DNA from: Nitrospiraceae bacterium
GTDB lineage: Bacteria > Nitrospirota > Nitrospiria > Nitrospirales > UBA8639
DNA: 64,000 nucleotides
Reading direction: 5' to 3'
Assembly (NCBI GenBank): GCA_020632635.1
Contig: JACKFE010000002.1
Coordinates: 372,001 to 436,000, forward strand
The position numbers and the translations under genes are program-made. This document shows, in pieces, positions 36,138 to 45,664 of the stretch; position 1 is the first letter of the stretch, and every line of letters starts with the position of its first letter. Below the pieces are notes generated by a model. It saw nothing but the letters and a program-made list of their open reading frames with translations, had not been told where the DNA came from and searched no databases.

Positions 36138-37922
36138 CTACTCTCCTCCCCTTTCCCCTGAAACAGGCAGACGCTCCACTTCAAAGTAGACGCGTCGACT
36201 CGAATCATAGGATTGTCCCTCTTTAGGAGAGGACGCCAAGGCGGCGGGGTCAACCCCACGGCCAATTGCCTCTAGGGAAATCATCCGAAGGCCCAAAGGG
36301 TCGAGCAACTGCCACACATATTTGGCCCGTAACGCGCTCAACGCCGTATTAGTGGATTCAGAACCTTCTGGGCTGGAATACCCAATTACATGAATCGATG
36401 GCCTGATCTCTAATACCTTGGCCATGTCATCCAATTGCTGAACCGTTTGTTTAATCTGCTCAATTTTGGCCAACTCATGCTCTTGAAGTGTCATTTGTCC
36501 TGGGAAAAAATTGAGCGATTCTTCTTCAAGCATATGTCGCACTGTTTCAAACCGCTCCAAATCTGTGTCAATGAGACGTTCCATATTCACCGAAACAATC
36601 CCAGGAATACGAAGACTCCTTTCACGAACAGCTGAAATCCAAGCATGTGATCCGTGCCCGGCAAGAATCAGCTGACTTCCCTCCAGACTCACGGAAACGG
36701 TCTCCGGCGGCTGAAGGATCAGGAGAGCCCTCCGGTAAATCATCTCCGGGGTCAACGCAAGAAAGGGTTCCAACCGGAATGTCACTGTCGCCGGAGCATA
36801 TCCGGTTTCCTCAAGCAGCATCTGCGGATCCACCGCCAAGGGATCACGCAATCCTAGAAAAACCGTATTTCCCGCCTCTTCCCGAATGGAGGTAATCACC
36901 ATACCTGGTTCCGCCTCAATGCGATTCAATAAACGGGTCCACTGTTGATGTTGAAGCGCCGCATGATATCCCCACCAACCCAACAAACCCAGCAACAAGG
37001 CGGCCAGTACCCATACGGAAAAAGGCAGGCCGCCGGGCTTTTTGACGAACTGCGCCTGAAGACAATCTTCCAATAACAACCGGGTGTCCAGAAACGCAGA
37101 GGCATCCCCTTGAAAACTTCTTAACGCGTCAGAGTATTGCGCATGAATGGATTCGATGGTTCCTTGCAACACATCACGAAGTTTCACCGGAGGAGCGCCA
37201 CGAATGACGGCGGCCAAGATGGCGGACGGACCTTGCTCAACCCACACCGTCAAGTCACCAATACGCAATGACTCCAGCCCCTCCTCCTGACTTTGTTGAA
37301 AGGAATCACGCACAAAATCTTGGATGGCAGTCAGCATGGCCGAAATGACTTCTTCGCCTTGACCCGAGACCCCTTCCGCCATGATATGGTTGAGCAACAG
37401 CCCTGTCCGTTTATGAATGAGAAAGACCTGCTCAACCCGAAAGCGTAGCGTATGTACCAGCACGACTTCTGCAAATGATTTCCCAGTCTTCCACGCTTCC
37501 CATCGCCACTGCAGCCCTTGCCAAGACATACTATATTCCAGTGTCTGGTTCAGGGACTGAAGCATTTCCCGCATGGCACGAGAAATCGCTTTCCGAATGG
37601 CCGGCCCCAAAATGGGGGCAATAGAGTCACTGATTAACTGGGGAGATTGCTTAATCGACAGCGCCAAGGCTTCCTGAGTTATGGGAATCATTGAAGCCAG
37701 TAAGCGGTTATCTTGTTGCGCCCGCAAACGGATGGCATCCGGCAACACTTGACTGACTTCTTGCGGCCGCAGGGAAAAATTTTCCAGCCGGTCCCTGAGT
37801 CGATCAAGCTGGACTTGTTCCGGTGCCAGCAGTAACCGACGCAGGGCGGAAAAATCGTCAGCTTGTCGTGCAGTAAATTCAGTGGGGCGTGAACCGGATG
37901 GCGTACGAGAGGAACTTGCCAT
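36138..37922 (-). CDS. OmpA-domain membrane protein linked to the GTPase
   Basis: A 594-residue protein. The cytoplasmic N-terminal 290 residues are helical and contain LPDAIRLRAQQDNRLLASMIP, GPAIRKAISRAMREML, LRWRWEA-like GLQWRWEAWKTGKSFAEVVL and RVEQVFLIHKRTGLLLNH. A transmembrane helix follows at about 300-322 (FSVWVLAALLLGLLGWWGY). The outer part has a BON-like stretch and a C-terminal OmpA/MotB domain (IHVIGYSSPEGSESTNTALSALRAKYVWQLL) that should bind peptidoglycan. I recall this architecture beside Rab-like GTPases in cyanobacteria and other phyla, where its function is not known. A role as a transmembrane link between GTPase and cell wall is inference. Confidence 0.75.
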   Translation of the reverse strand: MASSSRTPSGSRPTEFTARQADDFSALRRLLLAPEQVQLDRLRDRLENFSLRPQEVSQVLPDAIRLRAQQDNRLLASMIPITQEALALSIKQSPQLISDSIAPILGPAIRKAISRAMREMLQSLNQTLEYSMSWQGLQWRWEAWKTGKSFAEVVLVHTLRFRVEQVFLIHKRTGLLLNHIMAEGVSGQGEEVISAMLTAIQDFVRDSFQQSQEEGLESLRIGDLTVWVEQGPSAILAAVIRGAPPVKLRDVLQGTIESIHAQYSDALRSFQGDASAFLDTRLLLEDCLQAQFVKKPGGLPFSVWVLAALLLGLLGWWGYHAALQHQQWTRLLNRIEAEPGMVITSIREEAGNTVFLGLRDPLAVDPQMLLEETGYAPATVTFRLEPFLALTPEMIYRRALLILQPPETVSVSLEGSQLILAGHGSHAWISAVRERSLRIPGIVSVNMERLIDTDLERFETVRHMLEEESLNFFPGQMTLQEHELAKIEQIKQTVQQLDDMAKVLEIRPSIHVIGYSSPEGSESTNTALSALRAKYVWQLLDPLGLRMISLEAIGRGVDPAALASSPKEGQSYDSSRRVYFEVERLPVSGERGGE

Positions 37923-38035
37923 GGGAATCGTTTAGGCCAACAAACAATCAAGGAACAACGGATTGCCGAATGCAGACGACCGATCGTTCAGTCGTGCCCT
38001 CAGCTCGGTCGTCGCCTCATAATGAGGATGCTCTC

Positions 38036-38665
38036 TCAGGATGACTCAGCGTTTTTAGGACCAACTTTCAGTCTCAGCGCAATTTCCATCAGCATTTCAG
38101 CCAACGCCGCTCGATCAGTTTTTTCTTCTTTCAATGCGTTGACGGCCTGTTGATGTTGCGCTTCAATTCGACTCATCGCCTGTCGATGTTGTTCCACCAA
38201 CTCCGCTTTTTGGTGCTGCATATCTGAACCAAGAGCCTGAAATTGATTCGACGCATGTTGAGTCAATTCATTCACCCGTTGACTCAGCTGGCCTTCAAGA
38301 CTTTTAACGAGCTGACCCATTTCCGCATTCTTCGTCGTCCGCTGGGATTGTTCCGACTCTAATTTCCCGATCAATCCCTCAACCGCCTGATCCATCTGAG
38401 CCTTGAGATCAGATAAGGATTGTGTCAGCTCATTACGCAGTTCACGGCTTTCTTCTAACAGCCGACTTTCCAACAGTGTGAACCGCTTCTCGAACTCCCG
38501 ACTCTGAGCCCCGAATAAAATATCCCTGACTTTATCCAGACTGCCTTCTTCCGAAGAAGAAGACACCCATTCCCCTTCATGAGAAGCCTGCGGACTTGAC
38601 ATCGAATCAGTGACTTCATAGACCACCGTCTTCGATTGTTTTTTTGCGGGATCGATTCCACTCAT
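38036..38665 (-). CDS. Coiled-coil protein, first gene of the GTPase/OmpA module
   Basis: A 209-residue cytoplasmic protein. After a low-complexity N-terminus comes LDKVRDILFGAQSREFEKRFTLLESRL, a conserved motif, followed by about 130 residues of continuous heptad coiled coil and a C-terminal helix LAEMLMEIALRLKV. It probably forms rods or oligomers. It lies 113 bases upstream of the OmpA-domain gene on the same strand, with its own candidate promoter, and its motif recurs with such modules. No enzymatic residue is visible. Confidence 0.7.
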   Translation of the reverse strand: MSGIDPAKKQSKTVVYEVTDSMSSPQASHEGEWVSSSSEEGSLDKVRDILFGAQSREFEKRFTLLESRLLEESRELRNELTQSLSDLKAQMDQAVEGLIGKLESEQSQRTTKNAEMGQLVKSLEGQLSQRVNELTQHASNQFQALGSDMQHQKAELVEQHRQAMSRIEAQHQQAVNALKEEKTDRAALAEMLMEIALRLKVGPKNAESS

Positions 38666-38729
38666 GGCACATACTCCAACAAGGGGTTCAAATGTAACAA
38701 GGTCCTAGGGAACACTCCTTAAGATCTGT

Positions 38730-38758
38730 ATCCTAGCACCACTGGAATATTGTCACAA
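38730..38758 (-). promoter_or_regulatory. Candidate sigma70 promoter for the GTPase module
   Basis: On the minus strand TTGTGA, 17 bases, TAGGAT, placed about 65 bases before the coiled-coil gene start. Four of six bases match at each box and the spacing is ideal. Confidence 0.45.
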
Positions 38759-39000
38759 GACAGTCCCTCTTCCCAATTCAATAGCTAGAATTTCTACGTA
38801 TCCACACGAACCAACCAATAACCATCTCCCAAATTTATCCTCATGTCCAAGCTATCCTAACCATCGGATGAAAGACCCCTCTGGTTTGCCTGAAAAGAGA
38901 TACCCTCACCTCTCCAAGACAAAAAAGGCAAATTCCAACTCAGGCCGGGCGAAAGCACTCAAAGTGAGTCACAGACTGGAAGTCTAGGAAAAAATGCAGG

Positions 39001-39031
39001 AAAAAGGCTGACACCTTTCAAGGGTATCAGC
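39001..39031 (-). terminator. Rho-independent terminator
   Basis: On the minus strand GCTGATACC, a seven-base loop and GGTGTCAGC form a nine-pair stem with one G-U pair, followed by CTTTTT. It closes the zinc-ribbon/small-protein pair just upstream. The remaining part of the 430-base gap to 38666 shows only the promoter at 38730-38758. Confidence 0.8.
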
Positions 39032-39095
39032 ACTTCCGCCATTCTGTTGACTGGAGGGGAAAAAGGAGAAAGGAATGCCCCGCATGCGACTTCAG

Positions 39096-39302
39096 CTAAT
39101 CTTTTTCCGGCTGGGCACTTCCATGTTGATGCGTGACCCGATCTTCGTCAAATAAATCAGCCATTTCCTGAGCCATCACATCATTATCATGGGGCAGAGA
39201 TACGACCAATAATTCCTTTTTGGGCTTTGGAGAGTGGGATTGAGGATCTTTGGCCTCAACGTCGGCATCTTGGGGGCCTTGAGGACTTTTGGTGTGATCC
39301 AT
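39096..39302 (-). CDS. Small hypothetical acidic protein
   Basis: A 68-residue protein started at the ATG at 39302 with GAGGAG seven bases upstream. It has a polar N-terminal half, a KKELLVVSLPHDNDVMAQEMADLFDED core and a His-rich end. No family recognised. It follows the zinc-ribbon gene by 20 bases and is probably co-transcribed. Confidence 0.55.
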   Translation of the reverse strand: MDHTKSPQGPQDADVEAKDPQSHSPKPKKELLVVSLPHDNDVMAQEMADLFDEDRVTHQHGSAQPEKD

Positions 39303-39322
39303 AATGATCTCCTCTTTCACAT

Positions 39323-39682
39323 CTACTCAAACGATTCTAAAAATGATCGCTCGGGAAATTTGCGATGACAGTGAGGGCAGGTGACAAAATACACCGACTC
39401 CCGAACCGAGAGCACCGCCCGAAAATCCAACGTAACTCCCCGGTGCTTGCACGCGGTACAGGAAATTTCCTTGAGCCGATAGGGAATATCCGGCTGAGTT
39501 TGCAAATAAAAAGCCATGTCGGTGTGGACCGGAAAAGTATAAAAACAATCCCGGCATATAGCTTTCCATTCACCATCTTCCGTGACACTCCGGCTATCGA
39601 TCCCAAAGCGATTCTTTTTACAAATCGCACAGTTCACTTCCCCTAGCCGGGCTTCAACCTCTTTGACACTGGGTAAGGCCAT
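39323..39682 (-). CDS. Zinc-ribbon-type hypothetical protein
   Basis: A 119-residue protein from the ATG at 39682 (an in-frame TTG at 39712 is less likely). It has four Cys pairs that can form two treble-clef or ribbon sites: CAIC with CRDC, and CTAC with CPHC. Between them the chain is aromatic-rich. I do not recognise the family. Such proteins bind zinc and often act as regulators or adaptors. It leads a two-gene unit closed by the terminator at 39001-39031. Confidence 0.65.
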   Translation of the reverse strand: MALPSVKEVEARLGEVNCAICKKNRFGIDSRSVTEDGEWKAICRDCFYTFPVHTDMAFYLQTQPDIPYRLKEISCTACKHRGVTLDFRAVLSVRESVYFVTCPHCHRKFPERSFLESFE

Positions 39683-39961
39683 TGAACCACTCTGTCCTTC
39701 TTTGATGATCAACGTTTCAACACTACTATAGTGTCAGTATAGGCCTCAGCTGCTTGTCCCGCAACTACACCCGTTCATTTCCACGCATGTGCTCTTCCAC
39801 CTCCCCTATTCAACATTCCCGTTAGACAAGAAAAATCTTTGCCATCTCATTCCAGAGAGAATCCCAAATCTGCTACAACTTCATCGCCAACGAACGAGAG
39901 GGTGGCTTCATGATTCGTGAATCCATTGATCTGCCATTACGCTGAAACTCACTTTCTTTCC

Positions 39962-40792
39962 ATGCCCGAACTTCCTGAAGTTGAAATCATTCGCCGTTCT
40001 CTTGAAGGGCGAGTCCGGGGCGCCACCATCGCAGGGCTGCACATCCACCGAGATGATATTGTCCGGGCTGGACGACCAATAGCCGAATGGTTTCTGCAGA
40101 CCACTATCATTCGTTTAAGCCGTCGAGGCAAATGCCTGGTCTTCAGCTGTCAGGGGCCTGATGAAACTCGACATATCGTATCCGAGTTAGGAATGACCGG
40201 TCTTTGGTTGTATGACAAGACCCTCGCCCCCTCTCCCCAACATATCCATGTCGACCTCCTCCTCTCCGGAACGTCATCCCAACAGCTGTATTATTGGAAC
40301 CCTCGACGATTTGGAAGAATCTGGTTCTTACATACCCAGGAATTGGATGCCTTTTGCCAACGTCGGTTTGGCCCTGAAGCCTTAGAGATAAAAGAATCCG
40401 ATTTTGTAGCCCTGATTAAAGGATGCCGAGGACGTCTCAAACCATTTCTGCTGGATCAGCACCGAATAGCCGGCATCGGAAACATTTATGCCAATGAAAT
40501 TCTTTTCCGGGCCGGAGTCCATCCCCACGCCCATGGCAATCGTTTACTCAACTCGACCTGCCACCGCCTCTTTCAAGCCACCCATCAAGTCCTACAGGAG
40601 AGTATCACCGCAGGAGGGTCGTCCATCAGGGATTTCCGGGCACCCGATGGCACCCTTGGCCAATTCCAAAATTCGCATCAGGTCTACCAAAAAGAAGGGC
40701 ACCCCTGTCCACGAGGTTGTGATAGTGCCATTAAACGACTCTCAGGAGACCGGAGTTCGTTTTTTTGCCCCTCCTGTCAACGGAAACGATGA
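39962..40792 (+). CDS. mutM: Formamidopyrimidine-DNA glycosylase (Fpg/MutM)
   Basis: A 276-residue protein. The start must be the ATG at 39962 because MPELPEVE gives the catalytic N-terminal Pro2 and Glu3. Later motifs: RRGKCLVF, SELGMTG, the helix-two-turn-helix with GIGNIYANEILFRAGVHP, and a C-terminal zinc finger. It removes 8-oxoguanine and ring-opened purines from DNA. In the finger, the first pair reads CPRGC where the family normally has CPRCG, followed by CPSC; the spacing of the first zinc pair is thus one residue longer than usual. It is followed by phoH-ybeY-ftsY on the same strand. Confidence 0.93.
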   Translation: MPELPEVEIIRRSLEGRVRGATIAGLHIHRDDIVRAGRPIAEWFLQTTIIRLSRRGKCLVFSCQGPDETRHIVSELGMTGLWLYDKTLAPSPQHIHVDLLLSGTSSQQLYYWNPRRFGRIWFLHTQELDAFCQRRFGPEALEIKESDFVALIKGCRGRLKPFLLDQHRIAGIGNIYANEILFRAGVHPHAHGNRLLNSTCHRLFQATHQVLQESITAGGSSIRDFRAPDGTLGQFQNSHQVYQKEGHPCPRGCDSAIKRLSGDRSSFFCPSCQRKR

Positions 40793-40885
40793 ATCGCCTC
40801 TCTTTCTTGAGCCCCATCCAAGCCTTTGTTACAATATTCAGAGGAGAAGATAATTCACTTGTCCAAGGGGCCGTAGAATCTGATC

Positions 40886-41926
40886 GTGCGAAAATTGAAA
40901 CTGCGAGAAGGCGTTGATTTAGCTAACCTGTACGGCCCGCACGACCTCCACTTAAAAATGATCGAAGATGAGTTGGATATCCGCATGACCGCGCGGGGGG
41001 ATGAAATTTTGCTCGATGGTCAGCCGGATTCGGTCCAACGGGCCGAGCATATTCTTCAGGAACTCTCAAGTTGGACCAAGGACTATTACGACTTGAAACC
41101 GGAAGATATTTCCCGCGCCATTCAAGCCACCGAGGAACAGACCAACATTCCGCTTAAACCCTATGCGCCAGCCAATAACCAGCCATCGAGCAAAAAATGG
41201 CGGGTGAACCCAAAGACCCCCAATCAACAAGCCTATCTGGAGTCCATCGAACGCTCAGACCTCGTGATTGCCATTGGCCCGGCGGGAACAGGCAAAACCT
41301 ATTTGGCCATGGCCATGGCACTCGCCGCCCTTACGCAAAAACAGGTCAGCCGCATTATTCTCGCTCGGCCTGCCGTGGAAGCAGGAGAACATTTGGGCTT
41401 TTTACCTGGGGACCTCTTTGCCAAAGTCCATCCCTATCTTCGTCCCCTTTATGATGCTCTTTACACCATGATGGATATCGAGCGGGCGAATCGGTTGCTG
41501 GAACGAGGAGAAATCGAAATTGCCCCATTGGCCTTCATGCGGGGACGCACTCTGGATGATGCCTTTGTTATTCTCGACGAAGCGCAGAATGCCACCACTG
41601 AACAGATGAAAATGTTTCTGACCCGGCTAGGACTCCACTCCAAGGCTGTCGTGACCGGCGACATCACTCAAATCGACCTTCCGGATCCACACAAGTCCGG
41701 CCTGGCCCAAATTGCTGAAATTCTTGTGGGTATCGATGGCATACAGTTCGCCTATTTTACCGATCAAGATGTTATCCGCCATCGACTGGTGAAAGCGATT
41801 ATTAAGGCCTACGATCGCTATGATCAAGAATCGGGCCATGGGGTTTTGGACAAATCCCAGCCGCGCTCAACCCATGCTCCGGCACACCCCAAATCCGATG
41901 CCAACGGCAACCGGCCGGCATCATAA
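40886..41926 (+). CDS. phoH: PhoH family ATPase
   Basis: A 346-residue protein with a GTG start at 40886. The N-terminal part (to about residue 110) is the usual KH-like PhoH entry (LANLYGPHDLHLKMIEDEL). The ATPase has Walker A GPAGTGKTY, Walker B AFVILDEAQN and GDITQIDLP. PhoH-like proteins are RNA-associated ATPases often encoded just before ybeY, as here (six bases apart), and linked to ribosome or RNA quality control. Confidence 0.92.
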   Translation: MRKLKLREGVDLANLYGPHDLHLKMIEDELDIRMTARGDEILLDGQPDSVQRAEHILQELSSWTKDYYDLKPEDISRAIQATEEQTNIPLKPYAPANNQPSSKKWRVNPKTPNQQAYLESIERSDLVIAIGPAGTGKTYLAMAMALAALTQKQVSRIILARPAVEAGEHLGFLPGDLFAKVHPYLRPLYDALYTMMDIERANRLLERGEIEIAPLAFMRGRTLDDAFVILDEAQNATTEQMKMFLTRLGLHSKAVVTGDITQIDLPDPHKSGLAQIAEILVGIDGIQFAYFTDQDVIRHRLVKAIIKAYDRYDQESGHGVLDKSQPRSTHAPAHPKSDANGNRPAS

Positions 41927-41932
41927 GCCGGC

Positions 41933-42388
41933 ATGGCTATCTGGTTTCATTCGTCTCTTCGACAGTGGCACATTCGAACCCGTGCCTTGATACGGCTGAC
42001 CGAGTCCGTCCTCACCCTCGCCAAACATCCCACTGCCTCCCTCAGCTTGAGCCTAGTCGGAACCAGCCGTATGCGCCAGTTAAATCGAACCTACCGAAAC
42101 CGGGATTATGCGACCGATGTCCTGGCCTTTCCCGCAGACCCCCTAAAAGGCCAAATGGATCCATTCCTGGGAGACGTCGTCATTTGCCTACCAACAGCGC
42201 AGGCACAAGCCGCCACCTTTGGGAATACCCCAGACCAAGAACTTCTTCGGCTTTTGATCCACGGAATCTTGCACTTACTCGGCTACGATCATGAACGATC
42301 GTCTCAGGAAGCGGCTCGCATGCGTCGGAAGGAACAAAGCCTCTTCAAACAACTCTCACCCATTCCCTCCTTGACCAAGAAAATATGA
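41933..42388 (+). CDS. ybeY: Endoribonuclease YbeY (rRNA maturation factor)
   Basis: A 151-residue protein with the zinc motif HGILHLLGYDH (H110, H114, H120) and RQLNRTYRNRDYATDVLAFP upstream, both diagnostic. YbeY is a single-strand endoribonuclease for 16S rRNA 3' processing and 70S quality control. The start lies six bases after phoH. Confidence 0.95.
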   Translation: MAIWFHSSLRQWHIRTRALIRLTESVLTLAKHPTASLSLSLVGTSRMRQLNRTYRNRDYATDVLAFPADPLKGQMDPFLGDVVICLPTAQAQAATFGNTPDQELLRLLIHGILHLLGYDHERSSQEAARMRRKEQSLFKQLSPIPSLTKKI

Positions 42389-42439
42389 GGAAGTAATGTC
42401 CAATACTTTTTGCTCCCCTAACCTGATGGATATCCCACG

Positions 42440-43375
42440 ATGAGTTGGCTCAAACGTTTACAGGATGGTTTGGCTAAAACCCGAAAGGCCGTTCAGCAAT
42501 CCTTTCGAAAACTGACCGGCACCTCCATCGACGCCGAGGATCTTGAGGCAGTGGAAGCCGCCCTGCTGCAAGCCGATATCGGGGTGCGTACCGTCACCCA
42601 ATTTATGGAGACGGTGAAGGAAGAGGCCGGAGGCTTCAAAGGAACTACTCCTCTGAGTGTACTCAGGACGCTCCTAACCGGGATTTTAAGAAAGGGCGAG
42701 GCCGAGCATCTTGTGGATCTTGTTCGAAAGGGACCGCACCCCTTTATTCTGTTAATGATCGGGATTAACGGCGTAGGAAAAACCACGACGATGGCCAAGC
42801 TGGGCCATCGATTTATTCAGGAAGGACTCAAGCCTCTCTTCGTCGCAGGTGACACATTCCGGGCTGCCGCCATTGAACAATTAGAAATTTGGGGTCAGCG
42901 AACAGGGATCGATGTGATTCGTCAAAAACAAGGTTCTGACCCAGCCGCCGTGGTATATGACGGCATCATCGCGGCCAAAGCCAGAAAAGTGGATGTCGTC
43001 TTAATTGACACGGCTGGACGATTACACACCAAAGTCAATCTGATGGATGAATTGCGAAAGATCAAACGTATTATCCAACGTGAAGTTCCAGAAGGCCCCC
43101 ATGAAGTGCTCCTGGTTCTGGACGGTACTTTGGGACAAAATGCCATTGCTCAGGCTAGACAGTTCCATGAGTCTCTGGGGGTGACCGGGCTGGCTCTGAC
43201 CAAATTGGATGGCACGGCTCGAGGAGGGGTGGTGGTGGCGATCGTCGAGGAATTGGGCTTACCTATTCGCTTAATCGGCGTGGGAGAAACCGCCGAGGAT
43301 CTTCAGGATTTTCAGGCAGAAGCCTTTGTCAACGCCTTACTGCCAAAGGACGCAACCGCCGCAGAAGAATCCTAA
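42440..43375 (+). CDS. ftsY: Signal recognition particle receptor FtsY
   Basis: A 311-residue protein. The N domain (residues 1-95) is followed by the G domain with P-loop GINGVGKTTTMAKL, DTFRAAAIEQL, DTAGR, and TKLDGTARGG. It lacks the acidic A domain of E. coli FtsY, as in many bacteria. It binds GTP and docks ribosome-SRP complexes at the membrane. MSWLKRLQDGL at the start forms the usual amphipathic membrane-binding helix. Confidence 0.95.
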   Translation: MSWLKRLQDGLAKTRKAVQQSFRKLTGTSIDAEDLEAVEAALLQADIGVRTVTQFMETVKEEAGGFKGTTPLSVLRTLLTGILRKGEAEHLVDLVRKGPHPFILLMIGINGVGKTTTMAKLGHRFIQEGLKPLFVAGDTFRAAAIEQLEIWGQRTGIDVIRQKQGSDPAAVVYDGIIAAKARKVDVVLIDTAGRLHTKVNLMDELRKIKRIIQREVPEGPHEVLLVLDGTLGQNAIAQARQFHESLGVTGLALTKLDGTARGGVVVAIVEELGLPIRLIGVGETAEDLQDFQAEAFVNALLPKDATAAEES

Positions 43376-43410
43376 GAACGCTTGCATCTGCCGGCACCGA
43401 CACCCCCTTC

Positions 43411-45585
43411 ATGCGCTATCCGACACCTTACGCCACCGTTATTTTTTGTACATTCAGCCTGCTCACAGGTTTTTGTTTCGGGCCAACTGTACAGGCTCAC
43501 ACGCCTCCAGTCATTCACCATCACCTGGAAGCTTCATTGATCCCAGAGCAGCATACGCTTCAGGCGGATGATTTAATCACCCTTCCTGAATCCCTGACTC
43601 AGTCTTCGATCCTCTCCTTTCACCTCAACCCGAATCTGACCATCACCGCATTGGCTTTGAATGGCCAACCACTGCCATTGACATCCATGACCATTGAGCC
43701 GCGTTCCCAAACACCGCACTCGGTCGATCCCTCACGCAGCCAAAGAATTCAGGTGGTATTGCCCCCTCAGGATCACACAACCGGCGTACGCATCGTGCGC
43801 ATCACCTACGAGGGACAGATCAATGATCCGCCACAAAAATCCGGCGGCCTTCGCTTTGTCAAACCGGATGAAACGAACGGGCACATTGGCCCCGAAGGCA
43901 TTTTTCTAACCTCGGAAACGTTCTGGCTCCCAACCTGGGAAGGAATCCTCTCGACTTATGAGGTCGCATTGACGCTTCCTGATGGCTGGGAAGCCGTCAC
44001 ACAGGACAAGCCGTTCACCCGTCTCCCCGGCACTGGCACCCAGACGACAACATGGAAAATCCACACGCCCAGTGAGGCACTCACCCTGGCCGCCAATCGC
44101 TTCATCGTTCATACACGCCAGTGGCATGACATTGAACTCGCGACCTATTTATTCGCCGATGAAGCATCCTTAGCCCCCCAATACCTTGATGCTACCATTC
44201 GGTATCTCGAACTCTATACGGAATTACTGGGGCCTTTTCCGTTTTCAACATTCGCCGTGGCCGAAAACTTTTTCCCCAGCGGACTGGGCATGCCGGCCTT
44301 TACCTTACTCGGACAAGGGGTCATGCGGCGCGGGTATACGCAGCCTTATTCATTGGGCCATGAAATCGTTCATTCCTGGTTTGGCAATTCGGTGTTGAAT
44401 GATTTTTCACAAGGCAATTGGGTAGAAGGCCTTACGACTTATCTGGCCAATTACTATTTCGATGAAGCCACCGGCAATATGGAAGAAGCCTTTAACACCC
44501 GCCGCCGCATGCATCACGAATACAATGTCTACACCACTTCCCAAGATGATTATCCTGTCCGACAATTTCACCATAAAGAAACTCGTCGAGATAACGCCGT
44601 GGGATACCAAAAAACGGCCTTGGTCTTTCATATGCTTCGACAGGAAGTCGGTGACCAGATTTTCTTCCAGGGGATACGGCAAATCGTCAAGGAAGGCACC
44701 GGCCGGTACATGGAGTGGCCTGACTTGGAGCGAATCTTTTCCCGCCTCTCAGGGCAGGACCTGGGCTGGTTTTTTACACAATGGGTCGATCAGGCCGGTG
44801 CACCCAGTTTGGCATGGAACAATGTAGAGGTTCAGGAACATCCGCAGCAGGCTGGGGAGTTTGTTATCACGGGAACCATGACACAACTCAATCCCCCATA
44901 CCGGTTCACGCTGCCTTTGGAGATCGAACTGGGCGAGGGCCGGAAGCATTCGACCACCCTTGCAATGTCACGGACACTCGAGTCCCTGGCCATTCAGGTT
45001 CCCGCCCGTCCCACCAAAATTCTGGTTGATCCTCAACTTCATGTCCTTCGCCGGCTTAAACGAGACCAACTCCCACCCATGTTGAACGTCTGGGAAACTG
45101 ATACGGCCCACACGGTCCTCCTGCCTCTAACCCAGTCCCCACAAGAAGAGGCCCCCTATGCGTCGCTGATTCAACGATTGACACAGCAACCGGATATACG
45201 CATGCTCCGGACCATGAGGCCCGACTATTCCCAAGCAGGGTCCTATCTGACGGTAGGAAATCTGGCGCAACAAACATTAGAAGATCCCTCCCGTAATCCG
45301 TGCTCCGATCTCGTCGAGGTCTCTGACCAGCATGTCACCATTCTGGGCCAGTCGTACACATCACCGGATATGGCGTTTTTGATTTCCTGTCCCTACCCAG
45401 GTCGCCCTGGGCACATCCAAACATTTTTCTTTGGCCTGTCCCCAGAGGCGATGACACCGGTGTCTCGATTGTTATTTTTTTATGGCTGGGATAGTTACTT
45501 GGTCTTCCAACAAGGACGCGTTATTGCCCGCGGTCGGTTTAACCCAGTACACTCAGCTCATGGGATCCCACTTGGAAATCCCTAA
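43411..45585 (+). CDS. Exported M1-family metallopeptidase
   Basis: A 724-residue protein with a signal peptide (hydrophobic residues 8-28, cleaved near VQA-HTPP). An M1-type N-terminal beta domain leads to the zinc site HEIVHSW (H317, E318, H321), then GNWVEGLTTYLANYY with the third ligand Glu 339. A helical region and a 200-residue C-terminal domain follow. The GNW.EGLTTY form is typical of an M1 branch close to the periplasmic peptidases, not of PepN. It should cleave N-terminal residues of peptides in the periplasm. It lies 35 bases after ftsY. Confidence 0.88.
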   Translation: MRYPTPYATVIFCTFSLLTGFCFGPTVQAHTPPVIHHHLEASLIPEQHTLQADDLITLPESLTQSSILSFHLNPNLTITALALNGQPLPLTSMTIEPRSQTPHSVDPSRSQRIQVVLPPQDHTTGVRIVRITYEGQINDPPQKSGGLRFVKPDETNGHIGPEGIFLTSETFWLPTWEGILSTYEVALTLPDGWEAVTQDKPFTRLPGTGTQTTTWKIHTPSEALTLAANRFIVHTRQWHDIELATYLFADEASLAPQYLDATIRYLELYTELLGPFPFSTFAVAENFFPSGLGMPAFTLLGQGVMRRGYTQPYSLGHEIVHSWFGNSVLNDFSQGNWVEGLTTYLANYYFDEATGNMEEAFNTRRRMHHEYNVYTTSQDDYPVRQFHHKETRRDNAVGYQKTALVFHMLRQEVGDQIFFQGIRQIVKEGTGRYMEWPDLERIFSRLSGQDLGWFFTQWVDQAGAPSLAWNNVEVQEHPQQAGEFVITGTMTQLNPPYRFTLPLEIELGEGRKHSTTLAMSRTLESLAIQVPARPTKILVDPQLHVLRRLKRDQLPPMLNVWETDTAHTVLLPLTQSPQEEAPYASLIQRLTQQPDIRMLRTMRPDYSQAGSYLTVGNLAQQTLEDPSRNPCSDLVEVSDQHVTILGQSYTSPDMAFLISCPYPGRPGHIQTFFFGLSPEAMTPVSRLLFFYGWDSYLVFQQGRVIARGRFNPVHSAHGIPLGNP

Positions 45586-45664
45586 CAGGGCATCCGCAGG
45601 CCACACAATGATCATGACTTCTCCGTTATCAGGAGGAAAAGAAAGGGAGGGTAAAGGAAAAACC

